Positions 8,493 to 16,508 of a stretch of DNA of 64,000 bases are shown piece by piece. The notes beneath the pieces were generated by a model. That model was given only the letters and a program-made list of their open reading frames with translations, did not search any database and was not told where the DNA came from. A program made the position numbers and the translations under genes. The stretch's first letter is position 1, and each line of letters begins with the position of its first letter. Origin of the DNA: Primorskyibacter flagellatus (GTDB lineage: Bacteria; Pseudomonadota; Alphaproteobacteria; Rhodobacterales; Rhodobacteraceae); NCBI RefSeq assembly GCF_900176485.1, contig NZ_FWYD01000002.1, forward strand, positions 248,001 to 312,000. Reading direction: 5' to 3'.

Positions 8493-9752
8493 ATGCCCGA
8501 CGTCGCCCATAACAACACGATCACCTTTCCAGATGGTCAGTCCAGCTGGTCCGCCCTGCTGAAAAATGCCGATGCCCGGATCGGTGAACCTGACCGGTTC
8601 GATGGGCAGCGCGTGGTCTTTGTGGTCGACTCGATGCAACAGGCGTTCGGCGCGATCATCTACGGGCTGACGCATGGCTTGGATTACGGCGTGGTGGAAC
8701 GCCACCGCGTCTCGCCCGAGGTGGCGGGACGCTTTGCCGAGAACGGCGTGACCCTGTTCGATTGGGCGGCCGTCACTGTCATGGGCGATGCACAACACGC
8801 GGGCGACACGCTGGAGCCGGGTCGGGTCACGGTGCTGACCTCCGGCACCACCGGGTTGCTGAAGCTGATCCCGCATAGTTGGGATACGCTCAACACTTTC
8901 GACCGGGTGGCTGAACTGCCCGCAAACACATGGTTTCTGCCCTACCAGATCGGCAGCTACGCGTGGTTCCAGATGGTGGCACTTGGGCTGTTCAAGCCCG
9001 GCCAGAACCTGGTTTGCGGTGATTTCAACGACCTTGCCGCCAGCTTTGAGACCGCGCTGCACACTGGGCAGATCACCGCAATCTCCTCTACCCCGACATT
9101 CTGGCGCCATGCGCTGATGAATATCGGCTTCGACCTGATACAATCCGCCCCGCTGACGTCAATCTCCATGGGTGGTGAGATTGTCGATCAGGCCATTCTG
9201 GACGAATTGGGCGGCATTTTCCCGCAGGCCAAGATCCGCCACATCTATGCCAGTTCCGAGGCTGGCGCGGCGATTGTCGTGACGGATGGCAAGGCCGGGT
9301 TTGACGCAAAGCTGACCGATCCCGCCCGCGCCATCGGTGTGAAGGTCGAAGAAGATCGGCTCTATATCCGCTCGCCCTATTCCAACAAGGCCGACGCTTC
9401 CGGTTGGGTTGATACTGGCGACCTTGTCGAACGTCGTGGCGACCGGTTTCTGTTTTGCGGTCGTGCAGGCAACACCATGATAAACGTGGGCGGCCAAAAA
9501 GCCTTTCCTCCGGATATCGAGGCCTATCTCAACGCACACCCAAATGTGGTCTGGTCGCAGGTCACTGCGCGCCGCGCGCCTTTGATGGGCAACTTGCCTG
9601 TGGCGAAAGTGGTGTTGACGAAAGGTGCCGACACGACAACTGCCGAGCGCGACCTGACCGAATACTGTAGCAAAGGGCTGGCCGAATACGCCGTGCCGCG
9701 CATGTGGGAGTTTCTTGACAGCGTTCCCATGCGCGCAAGTCTGAAGAGCTGA
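8493..9752 (+). CDS. AMP-dependent acyl ligase (ANL superfamily)
   Basis: The 419-residue product has the ANL P-loop VLTSGTTGLLKLIP near residue 111, a mid-core YASSEAGA segment, the WVDTGDLVERRGDRFLFCGR hinge region, and a final S-L-K that supplies the usual C-terminal catalytic lysine. Such enzymes activate carboxylic acids as acyl-adenylates and pass them to CoA or to an ACP thiol. At 419 residues it is shorter than most CoA ligases (about 500 or more), closer to compact acyl-ACP ligases. Its start lies four bases after the ACP stop, so loading of that ACP is the natural inference. No signal peptide is present; it should be cytoplasmic. The acyl chain cannot be predicted from the sequence alone. 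Confidence 0.85.
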   Translation: MPDVAHNNTITFPDGQSSWSALLKNADARIGEPDRFDGQRVVFVVDSMQQAFGAIIYGLTHGLDYGVVERHRVSPEVAGRFAENGVTLFDWAAVTVMGDAQHAGDTLEPGRVTVLTSGTTGLLKLIPHSWDTLNTFDRVAELPANTWFLPYQIGSYAWFQMVALGLFKPGQNLVCGDFNDLAASFETALHTGQITAISSTPTFWRHALMNIGFDLIQSAPLTSISMGGEIVDQAILDELGGIFPQAKIRHIYASSEAGAAIVVTDGKAGFDAKLTDPARAIGVKVEEDRLYIRSPYSNKADASGWVDTGDLVERRGDRFLFCGRAGNTMINVGGQKAFPPDIEAYLNAHPNVVWSQVTARRAPLMGNLPVAKVVLTKGADTTTAERDLTEYCSKGLAEYAVPRMWEFLDSVPMRASLKS

Positions 9753-9768
9753 ACCAAGGAACGAAAAC

Positions 9769-10503
9769 ATGCATACCAACGGACAGAACATCATCGTCAG
9801 CGGCGGCTCTCGCGGGCTGGGCCTGCATCTGGTCAGCCAGCTTCTGAAGAACGGCAACAAGGTCGCGACCTTTGCCCGGACGCGTACACCGGAAATGGAC
9901 GCCCTGGACAAGGAGTACGGTGACAGTTTTCATTTTGCTTCGGTCGATGCCGTGGATGCCGACAAGGTCAACGGCTTCGTCGCCGAGGTCTGCGACAAGT
10001 TCGGCGGGCGGCTGGACAGCATCGTCAACAATGCGGCGATTGGTCAGGACCAATTGCTGATGCACACGGATCTGGACACCATCCAGCAAATCGTGAACAT
10101 CAACATCGTCGGCCCGACCATTCTGATCCGCGCGGCGATCAAGCGCATGATGCTTCAGGGCGGCGGCAATATCTGCAACATCTCGTCGATCTGTGGCTCT
10201 CGCGGTTATGCGGGCCTATCGGTTTATGCCGGCTCCAAGGGCTATCTGGACGCGATGACCCGCGCGCTGGCGCGTGAAGTGGGCGAGGCGGGCATCTTCA
10301 TCAACTGCGTGGCCCCCGGTTTCTTCGAATCCGAGATGTCGTCGGTCCTGCGCCCCGAACAGTTGAACACGATCAAGCGTCGGACGCCGTCGGGATCGCT
10401 GTCCAATGACGAGAACATCTTCAAGGTCGTTGATATGGTGATTTCTGGAACGACCAACATGCAGGGTCAGGTGGTGTTCGTCGATGGCGGGATCACCAGC
10501 TGA
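9769..10503 (+). CDS. short-chain dehydrogenase/reductase (3-oxoacyl-ACP reductase-like)
   Basis: A classical SDR of 244 residues. The cofactor motif SGGSRGLGLH is near residue 11, NNAA near 87, the catalytic serine in NISSICGS near 143, and YAGSKG with the YxxxK pair near 156-160, followed by a VAPGFFES loop. The family includes FabG-type 3-oxoacyl-ACP reductases, which fits its position directly after an ACP and an acyl ligase gene (17 bases). A reasonable reading is that it reduces a 3-oxoacyl (or similar) group while it is bound to the carrier protein. A sugar or other ketone substrate cannot be excluded. The next gene overlaps its last 20 bases. Confidence 0.85.
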   Translation: MHTNGQNIIVSGGSRGLGLHLVSQLLKNGNKVATFARTRTPEMDALDKEYGDSFHFASVDAVDADKVNGFVAEVCDKFGGRLDSIVNNAAIGQDQLLMHTDLDTIQQIVNINIVGPTILIRAAIKRMMLQGGGNICNISSICGSRGYAGLSVYAGSKGYLDAMTRALAREVGEAGIFINCVAPGFFESEMSSVLRPEQLNTIKRRTPSGSLSNDENIFKVVDMVISGTTNMQGQVVFVDGGITS

Positions 10504-10903
10504 TCTATCTTTGAAAGTCTCGGGCGGGCGCATCGTTGCGGCCGCCACCCCCGGCCCAGCCACCTATCTGCCCTGCGGAACCCGGCTGGTTTTCGTCTCT
10601 GACACCGACGCAGGCAACGCGGTTGCGATTGACGCAGAACCGCGCGGGGACCCGCTGCCCGACGTGATCGCTCGCGCCTTGCCGAAGCTGTCCCCAGGGT
10701 CAGCTTTGCGGGCGTGGACCGTTCTGGAAGTTGTGGCAAAGCTGACCGGTACGCCGATCCTGACCGTGTTGCGTACTGTCCCGGCCGAAACGCTGATCCG
10801 ACTGGATAGGCGGAATGTCGAGCTGCTCTGGCACGGGAAAACAATCAAGATCGAACGCCACGACACGGATGATGTCTGGCTGGCGATGGGGCGGTTGGCC
10901 TGA
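10484..10903 (+). CDS. miniature 4'-phosphopantetheinyl-transferase-like protein
   Basis: The frame encodes 139 residues and starts inside the end of the reductase gene. It contains AVAIDAE (Asp50, Glu52) and WTVLEVVAK (Trp78, Glu82, Lys86). These match the two signature blocks of Sfp-type PPTases, xGxDxE and W(S/T)xKExxxK, including the three metal-binding acidic residues. The Lys before Glu82 is Leu here, the upstream SHS-type motif is absent, and the gap between the two blocks (32 residues from Asp50 to Glu82) is shorter than the 44 in Bacillus Sfp. Its place at the end of a gene run containing an ACP supports a role in arming that ACP, or a degenerate descendant. The overlap with the upstream gene suggests translational coupling. 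The assignment rests on motifs only. Confidence 0.5.
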   Translation: MAGSPADLSLKVSGGRIVAAATPGPATYLPCGTRLVFVSDTDAGNAVAIDAEPRGDPLPDVIARALPKLSPGSALRAWTVLEVVAKLTGTPILTVLRTVPAETLIRLDRRNVELLWHGKTIKIERHDTDDVWLAMGRLA

Positions 10904-10968
10904 CGACATGTCGGCCGGACCGTCCTGCGATTACGCTTGTCGCTTTGCAGAACGAAGCTACAAGCCCT

Positions 10969-13188
10969 CTACTTCCCGATATGACGTTTCAAAACGTCCA
11001 GATACAGGGTCCCGAAGGTCTGACTGGGTTCCAGAACGGCCTTTTCTGCCCACTCGTTCCAGGCATTCAGGAACAGCTCTTTCCGGTAGGATTGCGGCAC
11101 ACGCTTTTCCAGAAGTTGGGGCAGCCAGCGGTTGAAAGAGCCGGGGTTCGCGCCATACGCGATGTGGGCCATGCGCCCGCGCCGGGCGGTATTGTCCCAG
11201 CTTGGCATCGCGCCGCAGATCGTGTTTTTCGGCAACTTCTTGTAATAGGCTGGCGTGGTCGAATTGTTTGCCACCGCGTTATAGTCGTAGATCAAGCCCT
11301 CGAATCCTTCGGCAGGCTCAAAGCCCAGCTTATTGCCGTCGGGACCGCCGAACAGGTAATCGCTTCCCGAGACCATGCCATGCGGGGCCATCTCGATCCA
11401 GAAGTCGAACAGATCGTCCGCGACCTGATTTTCGCCGGAAATGTGAAAACAGACAGCCCCCAGCTCGACCTCGCCGATACCTGCTTCGCGCCATGCGTCG
11501 CGCATCGCGGCGACGCTTGCAGCCGGGTCTGGCATATCTTCGGGACGGTAGATGACAAACCTGGGCCGGGTGCCATCGGGGCGTTGGTAGCGTGGATCAC
11601 GCATATAGGGCAGGCTGTCCTCAACCAGTTGCTTCTCAAAACCCTTGGCATAGGTTTGTTCCAGAAGTACGGTTCCCGACAACCCATCCCAATTGCGACG
11701 CCAGCTTTCATTTGCCCAGCATAGGTAGAAAGGAAAGTCGATCTCTGGCTGTTCCAGAAGCTTGTTGAGAGGCGCCTCCAGCACCCGCTTGCCGTCAAAC
11801 CAGTAATGATAGACGCAAAACGCGTCGATGCCCGCGTCTCGGGCCAACTCTGCCTGTTCGCCCATCACTTCGGTCGCGCGCAGATCGTAATATCCCAGAT
11901 CAGAGGGCAGCATTGGTTGCAGATGTCCCGGAAACAGCGACTCGGCCGATACGGTGGACCGCCATTCGGTAAAGCCCTTGCCCCACCATGCATTGTTTTC
12001 CGGAATCGGATGGAATTGCGGCAGGTAAAAGGCACTGACATATTCCGGCGGTTCGGGTCGCTTGACCTGCGCCTTCGGGTCAATCTGGCTGGCCTGCACC
12101 ACCTTTTGCCCGGTGGCGGCACATAAAAAGCCCAATGCGCGCTCGATCGAATGGGCCAGTGTGCCGTCAACCTGAACCTGTTCCGGTTCAAAGGTATTTT
12201 CATTAAGCTTCAGGCTTTTGATCATGCCCAGCAGCAAGGGTTTGACCCAGTAGATTGAACCGGCGGGAAACGACAGCTTGCCATGATCAACGGGAACCTC
12301 GATCCGCCGCATCAGGCTGCGCGTCGTCTCAAAGTTCGAACCCCACCATTCCTCGCCAGTGAAGTGCTGACCATCAGCGACCCAGAAACCAGCACTGTCA
12401 TCCGCAACGAAAGCATCAAGCTTCTCTTGCAGGCCCTGTTTTGGCAGAATCCCCTCAATCAGATGGCGGCGCCATTTGTCGCCATCCGCGCGGTGCGGGG
12501 ATTTCTTGGTGTGAAACTTGGCAACAGCTTTGTAGCTGTCCAGCATGCCGGAATTCACCAGATGCACGAACGGCAGAATGTCACGGCCACGGTTGGGCAT
12601 TGACGCCACCAGCGCGTTTGGAAACTGTTTTTTGATCTTGCTGGCCAAGTCGTCAGTTTCGTCACCGCGATAGGTGATTGTGATGTAAAGATCGTGATCG
12701 ATCTTTACCTGTTCGAGCGTCTCGCGGAACTCCTCCCACAGGTCGGGGTAATAAATGTGAATGACGATGGCATAGGGCGCGGTTCCGCCCGTATCGTGAC
12801 CGCGCAAAACCGGCATTTTTGTCTGCGGGACTTCCACCACCTCTGGCAGTTCCTTGTGGACACGGGTTTCCTTGTGCCCACCTCTGACCCAATGCTCGAA
12901 GGCCGGAACGCCAATCGCCGCCACATCGGGATTGTAACGCAGATAGGCGGAGGGTGAAAAATCGGGGTTCGGTCGAAAGCCCATTCTCTCGCCGTATACG
13001 ATATAATGGCGCAGCGGCAGCCTATGATAGAGCGGGTGGATGTGCGGATAGGCCCCGCGATAGTAGATTGGGTCAAAGAGACCGCTTTTTGACGCCTCGG
13101 CCAGGTAGCGCTGCTCGCTGGGCTTCAGGAGAAAAAGGCGCGCAAAACGGGCGATACGTTGGGCGGTAAACTTCGAAAAAAATGACAT
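10969..13188 (-). CDS. RgpF/WbsX fusion glycosyltransferase (rhamnan synthesis F plus WbsX-like domain)
   Basis: The start is taken at the ATG of MSFFSKF because AGGA lies six bases before it; an alternative start eight codons upstream exists. The 739-residue protein begins with a glycan-repeat module (residues about 36-110: FDPIYYRGAYPHIHP, PLRHYIVYGERMGF, YLRYNPDV). A rhamnan synthesis F-type domain follows at about 138-345, with YAIVIHIYYPDLW, PNRGRDILPF and AKFHTKKSPHR. A WbsX-type domain follows at about 383-735, with AFYLPQFHPIPENN, WWGKGFTEW, CVYHYWFDGKRVLE and CWANESWRRNWDG. RgpF-type proteins take part in rhamnose polymer assembly, which fits the rfb operon downstream in the locus. 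It is convergent with the PPTase-like gene and is followed on its own strand by nothing within 65 bases. Confidence 0.82.
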   Translation of the reverse strand: MSFFSKFTAQRIARFARLFLLKPSEQRYLAEASKSGLFDPIYYRGAYPHIHPLYHRLPLRHYIVYGERMGFRPNPDFSPSAYLRYNPDVAAIGVPAFEHWVRGGHKETRVHKELPEVVEVPQTKMPVLRGHDTGGTAPYAIVIHIYYPDLWEEFRETLEQVKIDHDLYITITYRGDETDDLASKIKKQFPNALVASMPNRGRDILPFVHLVNSGMLDSYKAVAKFHTKKSPHRADGDKWRRHLIEGILPKQGLQEKLDAFVADDSAGFWVADGQHFTGEEWWGSNFETTRSLMRRIEVPVDHGKLSFPAGSIYWVKPLLLGMIKSLKLNENTFEPEQVQVDGTLAHSIERALGFLCAATGQKVVQASQIDPKAQVKRPEPPEYVSAFYLPQFHPIPENNAWWGKGFTEWRSTVSAESLFPGHLQPMLPSDLGYYDLRATEVMGEQAELARDAGIDAFCVYHYWFDGKRVLEAPLNKLLEQPEIDFPFYLCWANESWRRNWDGLSGTVLLEQTYAKGFEKQLVEDSLPYMRDPRYQRPDGTRPRFVIYRPEDMPDPAASVAAMRDAWREAGIGEVELGAVCFHISGENQVADDLFDFWIEMAPHGMVSGSDYLFGGPDGNKLGFEPAEGFEGLIYDYNAVANNSTTPAYYKKLPKNTICGAMPSWDNTARRGRMAHIAYGANPGSFNRWLPQLLEKRVPQSYRKELFLNAWNEWAEKAVLEPSQTFGTLYLDVLKRHIGK

Positions 13189-13266
13189 TGACGGTCCTGG
13201 ATGCGGCTTCACGATCCCTTACCAATCCGGACACCCCCCTGCAAATGGGAATGTGAAGCTACGGCG

Positions 13267-14067
13267 TCATGGCGCCTCATTCAGTATATAGCGATTGTAA
13301 CGCGACAACAGCAACAGCCCGAAAAACAGGCATATTGCCGAAATCATGTAAACGTAGGCCGGCGATACAAAGACCGCATCATAGGTTACGAAGAACCCAG
13401 CCCGAAATTCCATGATTATATGCGCAATCGGGTTAAACAGCAGGATCGTCCGGTACGGTTCGCTGATCTCGTCGACCACGAACAGAACACCTGACAGGAT
13501 GAACGCAGGACGGTTGATGATGCCCCAGATCTGGTCCCAGACCGGGAACATGTGGATCAGGAAACAATTCAGCATGCCCAATCCCAATGCGATTGCCGCG
13601 GCCATTCCCATGGCCTGCGCAATCGCACCCCAATCCAGAATCGCGTTCACACCAAGCGCCACGATAAGCCCGGACATGAACAGCAGAGCGACCATGGCTT
13701 GCGTCAGATAGTTGAGGATGAACCGGCTCAGGACCGCATCAACGAATGTCACGCTGGGATAAGCCAAAAGCTGTTTGGAAAACCGGATCGACACCCCGAT
13801 TTTCCGGGTAACATCGTTGTAGAGCATAAATGGTATGAAGCCCGTGCCGTAAAACAGCGCAAAATCATTTCCGAGAGGTGGCTTGCGGAACGCAAAGGAG
13901 AACACGATTGAAAGAAGGGTAACCGCAGCGATCGGCTCTGCGATCGCCCAGAGATACCCGCCGGGTGATTTGCCGTAGGTTGTGGACATCTCGCGCAGCA
14001 ACAGCGCAAAGATTGCCCGCAATCCAGGGAACCTCCGGGTCTTTCGCGCCAGTAGCTTGCTTGACAT
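13267..14067 (-). CDS. polysaccharide-export ABC transporter permease (KpsM-like)
   Basis: A 266-residue membrane protein of the ABC-2 type. After a short basic cytoplasmic N-terminus (TRRFPGLRAIFALLLREM) there are about six hydrophobic segments, with the family hallmarks REMxTxYG and a GYLWAIAEP segment typical of KpsM/Wzm capsule and O-antigen permeases. The start at ATG 14067 has a strong GGGAGGGAG upstream. A 96-codon open extension upstream of that ATG runs through the divergent intergenic region and is not likely to be coding. It would pair with the ATPase encoded at 15739-16419 on the other strand; the KpsE-like gene is divergent from it. Together they would move a lipid-linked or free polysaccharide over the inner membrane. 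Confidence 0.85.
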   Translation of the reverse strand: MSSKLLARKTRRFPGLRAIFALLLREMSTTYGKSPGGYLWAIAEPIAAVTLLSIVFSFAFRKPPLGNDFALFYGTGFIPFMLYNDVTRKIGVSIRFSKQLLAYPSVTFVDAVLSRFILNYLTQAMVALLFMSGLIVALGVNAILDWGAIAQAMGMAAAIALGLGMLNCFLIHMFPVWDQIWGIINRPAFILSGVLFVVDEISEPYRTILLFNPIAHIIMEFRAGFFVTYDAVFVSPAYVYMISAICLFFGLLLLSRYNRYILNEAP

Positions 14068-14207
14068 CGCTTTCGAACTCCCTCCCCGGCATTGCCGGTC
14101 TTTCCTGCCCAGCTGCGGACATGTTAAGGTTTGCCGTATTGCACCCGGCGTGTGAAGGTGTAAACCATCCCTACCACCCCGGCCACGGGCAACCAGTATC
14201 GAGCGAG

Positions 14208-15731
14208 TTGACCATTTCCAAGACGCCACCATCTTCCGCAGCATCCAAGGGCGACACCCCATCAAAGCCGAAAGCGAGCGCTTCGGCAGCCAAGGAAGCT
14301 GTGACGCAGACGCGTCCGTCGCAGGCCGCCGAAAAGCCGACACAACCTCAGACATCCGCGCAACCCGATCAACCGCGCCTTACTCCGAAGCAGCGGGCAG
14401 CGGCGAAGCAGCGCGCTGCAGCGAGGCAACGCGTCAATGCCAATGCACAACAGGCCAATAGTGGCGAAGCTCCGGCAGCCCCCGCGCAGGCCGCGACGAA
14501 TCCGGCGGCGGATGCGGCACACAGCGACAACGCCAAAAGCCAGCAACCGGCAGACGAGGCCAAACCCGCCCCCCAGCCTAAGGCTTCATCAGACCGAACG
14601 ATCCCGCAAGCTGTTACCGCCGCAGACGTGAAACCACGTCATTTCGGGCTGTTAGCGGCATTCTTGGTGATCGTGGTCGCGCCGCTGATGGTCGCCGCCT
14701 ATTATCTTTTCGTGATTGCAGAGGACCAATATACCTCGACGGTCGGATTTTCCGTTCGATCAGAAGAATTGAATTCCTCCCTCGACTTGCTGAGCGGATT
14801 GAACAGCCTATCCGGCACCAGCTCGTCTGATACCGACATCCTGTATGAATTCATCCAGAGTCAGGACCTCGTCAAGCGCCTTGATGAAAGGCTTGATTTG
14901 CGCGCAATCTATTCGAAACCCGATTTCGACCCGATATTCGCCTATGATGAGGCCGGGTCAATCGAGGATCTGGTGGCTTACTGGCGACGCATGGTGCGGA
15001 TTTTCTACGACAGTGGCACCGGTCTGATCGAACTGCGTGTCCACGCATTCGAGCCGCAGGACGCACAGGATATTGCAACGGAGATCTTTCAGGAATCGTC
15101 TGCGATGATCAACCAACTCTCCGCGATCGCCCGCGACGACGCCACCGGCTATGCAGAAGAAGAACTGGTGAAAGCCGAGGAACGGTTGAAAGTTGCACGA
15201 CAGGCGCTGACACGGTTCCGCTCTGAAACACAGATCGTCGATCCCTCTGCCGATATTCAGGGGCAGATGGGACTGCTTAATTCACTGGAAGCACAGCTTG
15301 CCGAAGCCATCATCGAGATGAACCTGCTGCGCGAAACGACCCGCGCCGCCGACCCGCGCATCGAGCAAAGCGAGCGGCGCATCGCCGTCATCGAACAGTT
15401 GATCGAAAAAGAGCGCACGAAATTCGGTGTCGGCACGGGCAATGCAACCGGCGGGCAGGACTATTCGACATTGGTGGGCGAATACGAGCGCCTCGTTGTG
15501 GACCGTGAATTTGCCGAAAAGGCCTATGTGTCGGCACTGTCTGCATTCGACGGGGCGCAGGCCGAAGCGCGTCGCCAAAGCAGGTATCTTGCCGCATATA
15601 CCCGCCCTACTCTGGCAGAGAGTTCCGGCTACCCGCAGCGATGGCTGCTGACGTTGTTGACTGGGGTTTTCGCGTTCCTGACCTGGGCGATCGTCGTTCT
15701 CATCTATTACAGCGTGCGCGACAGGCGTTGA
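14208..15731 (+). CDS. capsule polysaccharide export inner-membrane protein (KpsE/Wzz-like)
   Basis: From residue about 145 the protein has a transmembrane helix (FGLLAAFLVIVVAPLMVAAY), a long periplasmic part rich in predicted coiled coil (residues about 300-440) and a second helix near the C-terminus (WLLTLLTGVFAFLTWAIVV), the layout of KpsE/BexC/CtrB proteins. Before that lies an unusual low-complexity Ala/Gln/Lys/Pro-rich cytoplasmic tail of about 140 residues, including KQRAAAKQRAAARQR. The start is uncertain: TTG 14208 fits where this tail begins, and ATG 14121 is in frame upstream. The gene is followed after seven bases by the ATPase gene, and the permease gene is divergent. The protein should link the inner-membrane ABC transporter to periplasmic and outer-membrane export parts. 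Confidence 0.8.
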   Translation: MTISKTPPSSAASKGDTPSKPKASASAAKEAVTQTRPSQAAEKPTQPQTSAQPDQPRLTPKQRAAAKQRAAARQRVNANAQQANSGEAPAAPAQAATNPAADAAHSDNAKSQQPADEAKPAPQPKASSDRTIPQAVTAADVKPRHFGLLAAFLVIVVAPLMVAAYYLFVIAEDQYTSTVGFSVRSEELNSSLDLLSGLNSLSGTSSSDTDILYEFIQSQDLVKRLDERLDLRAIYSKPDFDPIFAYDEAGSIEDLVAYWRRMVRIFYDSGTGLIELRVHAFEPQDAQDIATEIFQESSAMINQLSAIARDDATGYAEEELVKAEERLKVARQALTRFRSETQIVDPSADIQGQMGLLNSLEAQLAEAIIEMNLLRETTRAADPRIEQSERRIAVIEQLIEKERTKFGVGTGNATGGQDYSTLVGEYERLVVDREFAEKAYVSALSAFDGAQAEARRQSRYLAAYTRPTLAESSGYPQRWLLTLLTGVFAFLTWAIVVLIYYSVRDRR

Positions 15732-15738
15732 GCCGGAG

Positions 15739-16419
15739 ATGATCGAGCTTCGCAACCTTTCCAAATACTACACGGTCAACGGTGTTACCAAACATGTCGC
15801 CCGCGACATTAATTTCACCTTTCCAACAGGCGAATGCGTCGGACTTCTGGGCCGCAACGGCGCAGGAAAGTCTAGCCTTCTGAAGATGATCGCAGGCACG
15901 ATGGACCCCGACAAGGGCGAAATCCTGTCGACAGGAACAGTGTCTTGGCCGGTGGGTTTTGCGGGTAGCTTTCATCCCGATCTGTCCGGCTCGCAGAACT
16001 GCAAATTCGTGGCGCGGATCTACGGCGTCGACACCGATGAGATGTGCGATTTCGTCAAGGAGTTCTCAGAACTGGGCGCGCATTTCCAACTGCCGGTACG
16101 GACATATTCTTCGGGGATGCGGTCGCGTCTGGCTTTTGGTCTTTCGATGGCAATCCAGTTCGACACATACCTGATTGACGAAGTCACCTCGGTTGGCGAT
16201 GCGGCTTTCCGCAGCAAAAGCGAAGCGATCCTGAAAGCCCGACTGGAAACCAGCGGCGCGGTGATCGTCTCCCATTCGCTGGATTTGTTGCAGCGCATGT
16301 GCACCAGCGGTGCCGTCATGGATGACGGCCAATTAACCTATTATCCGAACGTCAAACACGCGATTGAACACCACAAGCACACCATGCGCGGCACGCGTCC
16401 GAAATGGATGCGAAAGTAG
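15739..16419 (+). CDS. polysaccharide-export ABC transporter ATP-binding protein (KpsT-like)
   Basis: A 226-residue ABC ATPase. The Walker A motif is GLLGRNGAGKSS near residue 35. The signature region reads TYSSGMRSRLAFGLSMA and the Walker B is YLIDEV. The YSSGMxxRLxF form and the short length without C-terminal extension are typical of KpsT/BexA capsule exporters. VPHSLD-type switch histidine is seen as VIVSHSLDLLQRM. It begins seven bases after the KpsE-like gene with GGAG immediately before the start, so the two are translationally linked. It powers export of the polysaccharide together with the permease encoded divergently. Confidence 0.88.
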   Translation: MIELRNLSKYYTVNGVTKHVARDINFTFPTGECVGLLGRNGAGKSSLLKMIAGTMDPDKGEILSTGTVSWPVGFAGSFHPDLSGSQNCKFVARIYGVDTDEMCDFVKEFSELGAHFQLPVRTYSSGMRSRLAFGLSMAIQFDTYLIDEVTSVGDAAFRSKSEAILKARLETSGAVIVSHSLDLLQRMCTSGAVMDDGQLTYYPNVKHAIEHHKHTMRGTRPKWMRK

Positions 16420-16475
16420 CCACGCAACGGGGTGCGCGCGGTCAGATCAGAAAACCGTAACCCAGCCATGGCAGC

Positions 16476-16502
16476 TTTCCCGTCAACATCGTTAACGGGG
16501 AG
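16476..16502 (+). promoter_or_regulatory. hairpin overlapping the Shine-Dalgarno of the DUF2793 gene
   Basis: The stem pairs CCCGT (16479-16483) with ACGGG (16495-16499) and AAC with GTT, with one C/A mismatch between and loop ATC. Flanking U-A and G-U pairs extend it to about 16476-16502. The GGGGAG ribosome-binding sequence before ATG 16509 lies in the 3' arm. It could lower translation of the downstream gene, but this is read from sequence only. Confidence 0.4.
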
Positions 16503-16508
16503 CAATCC

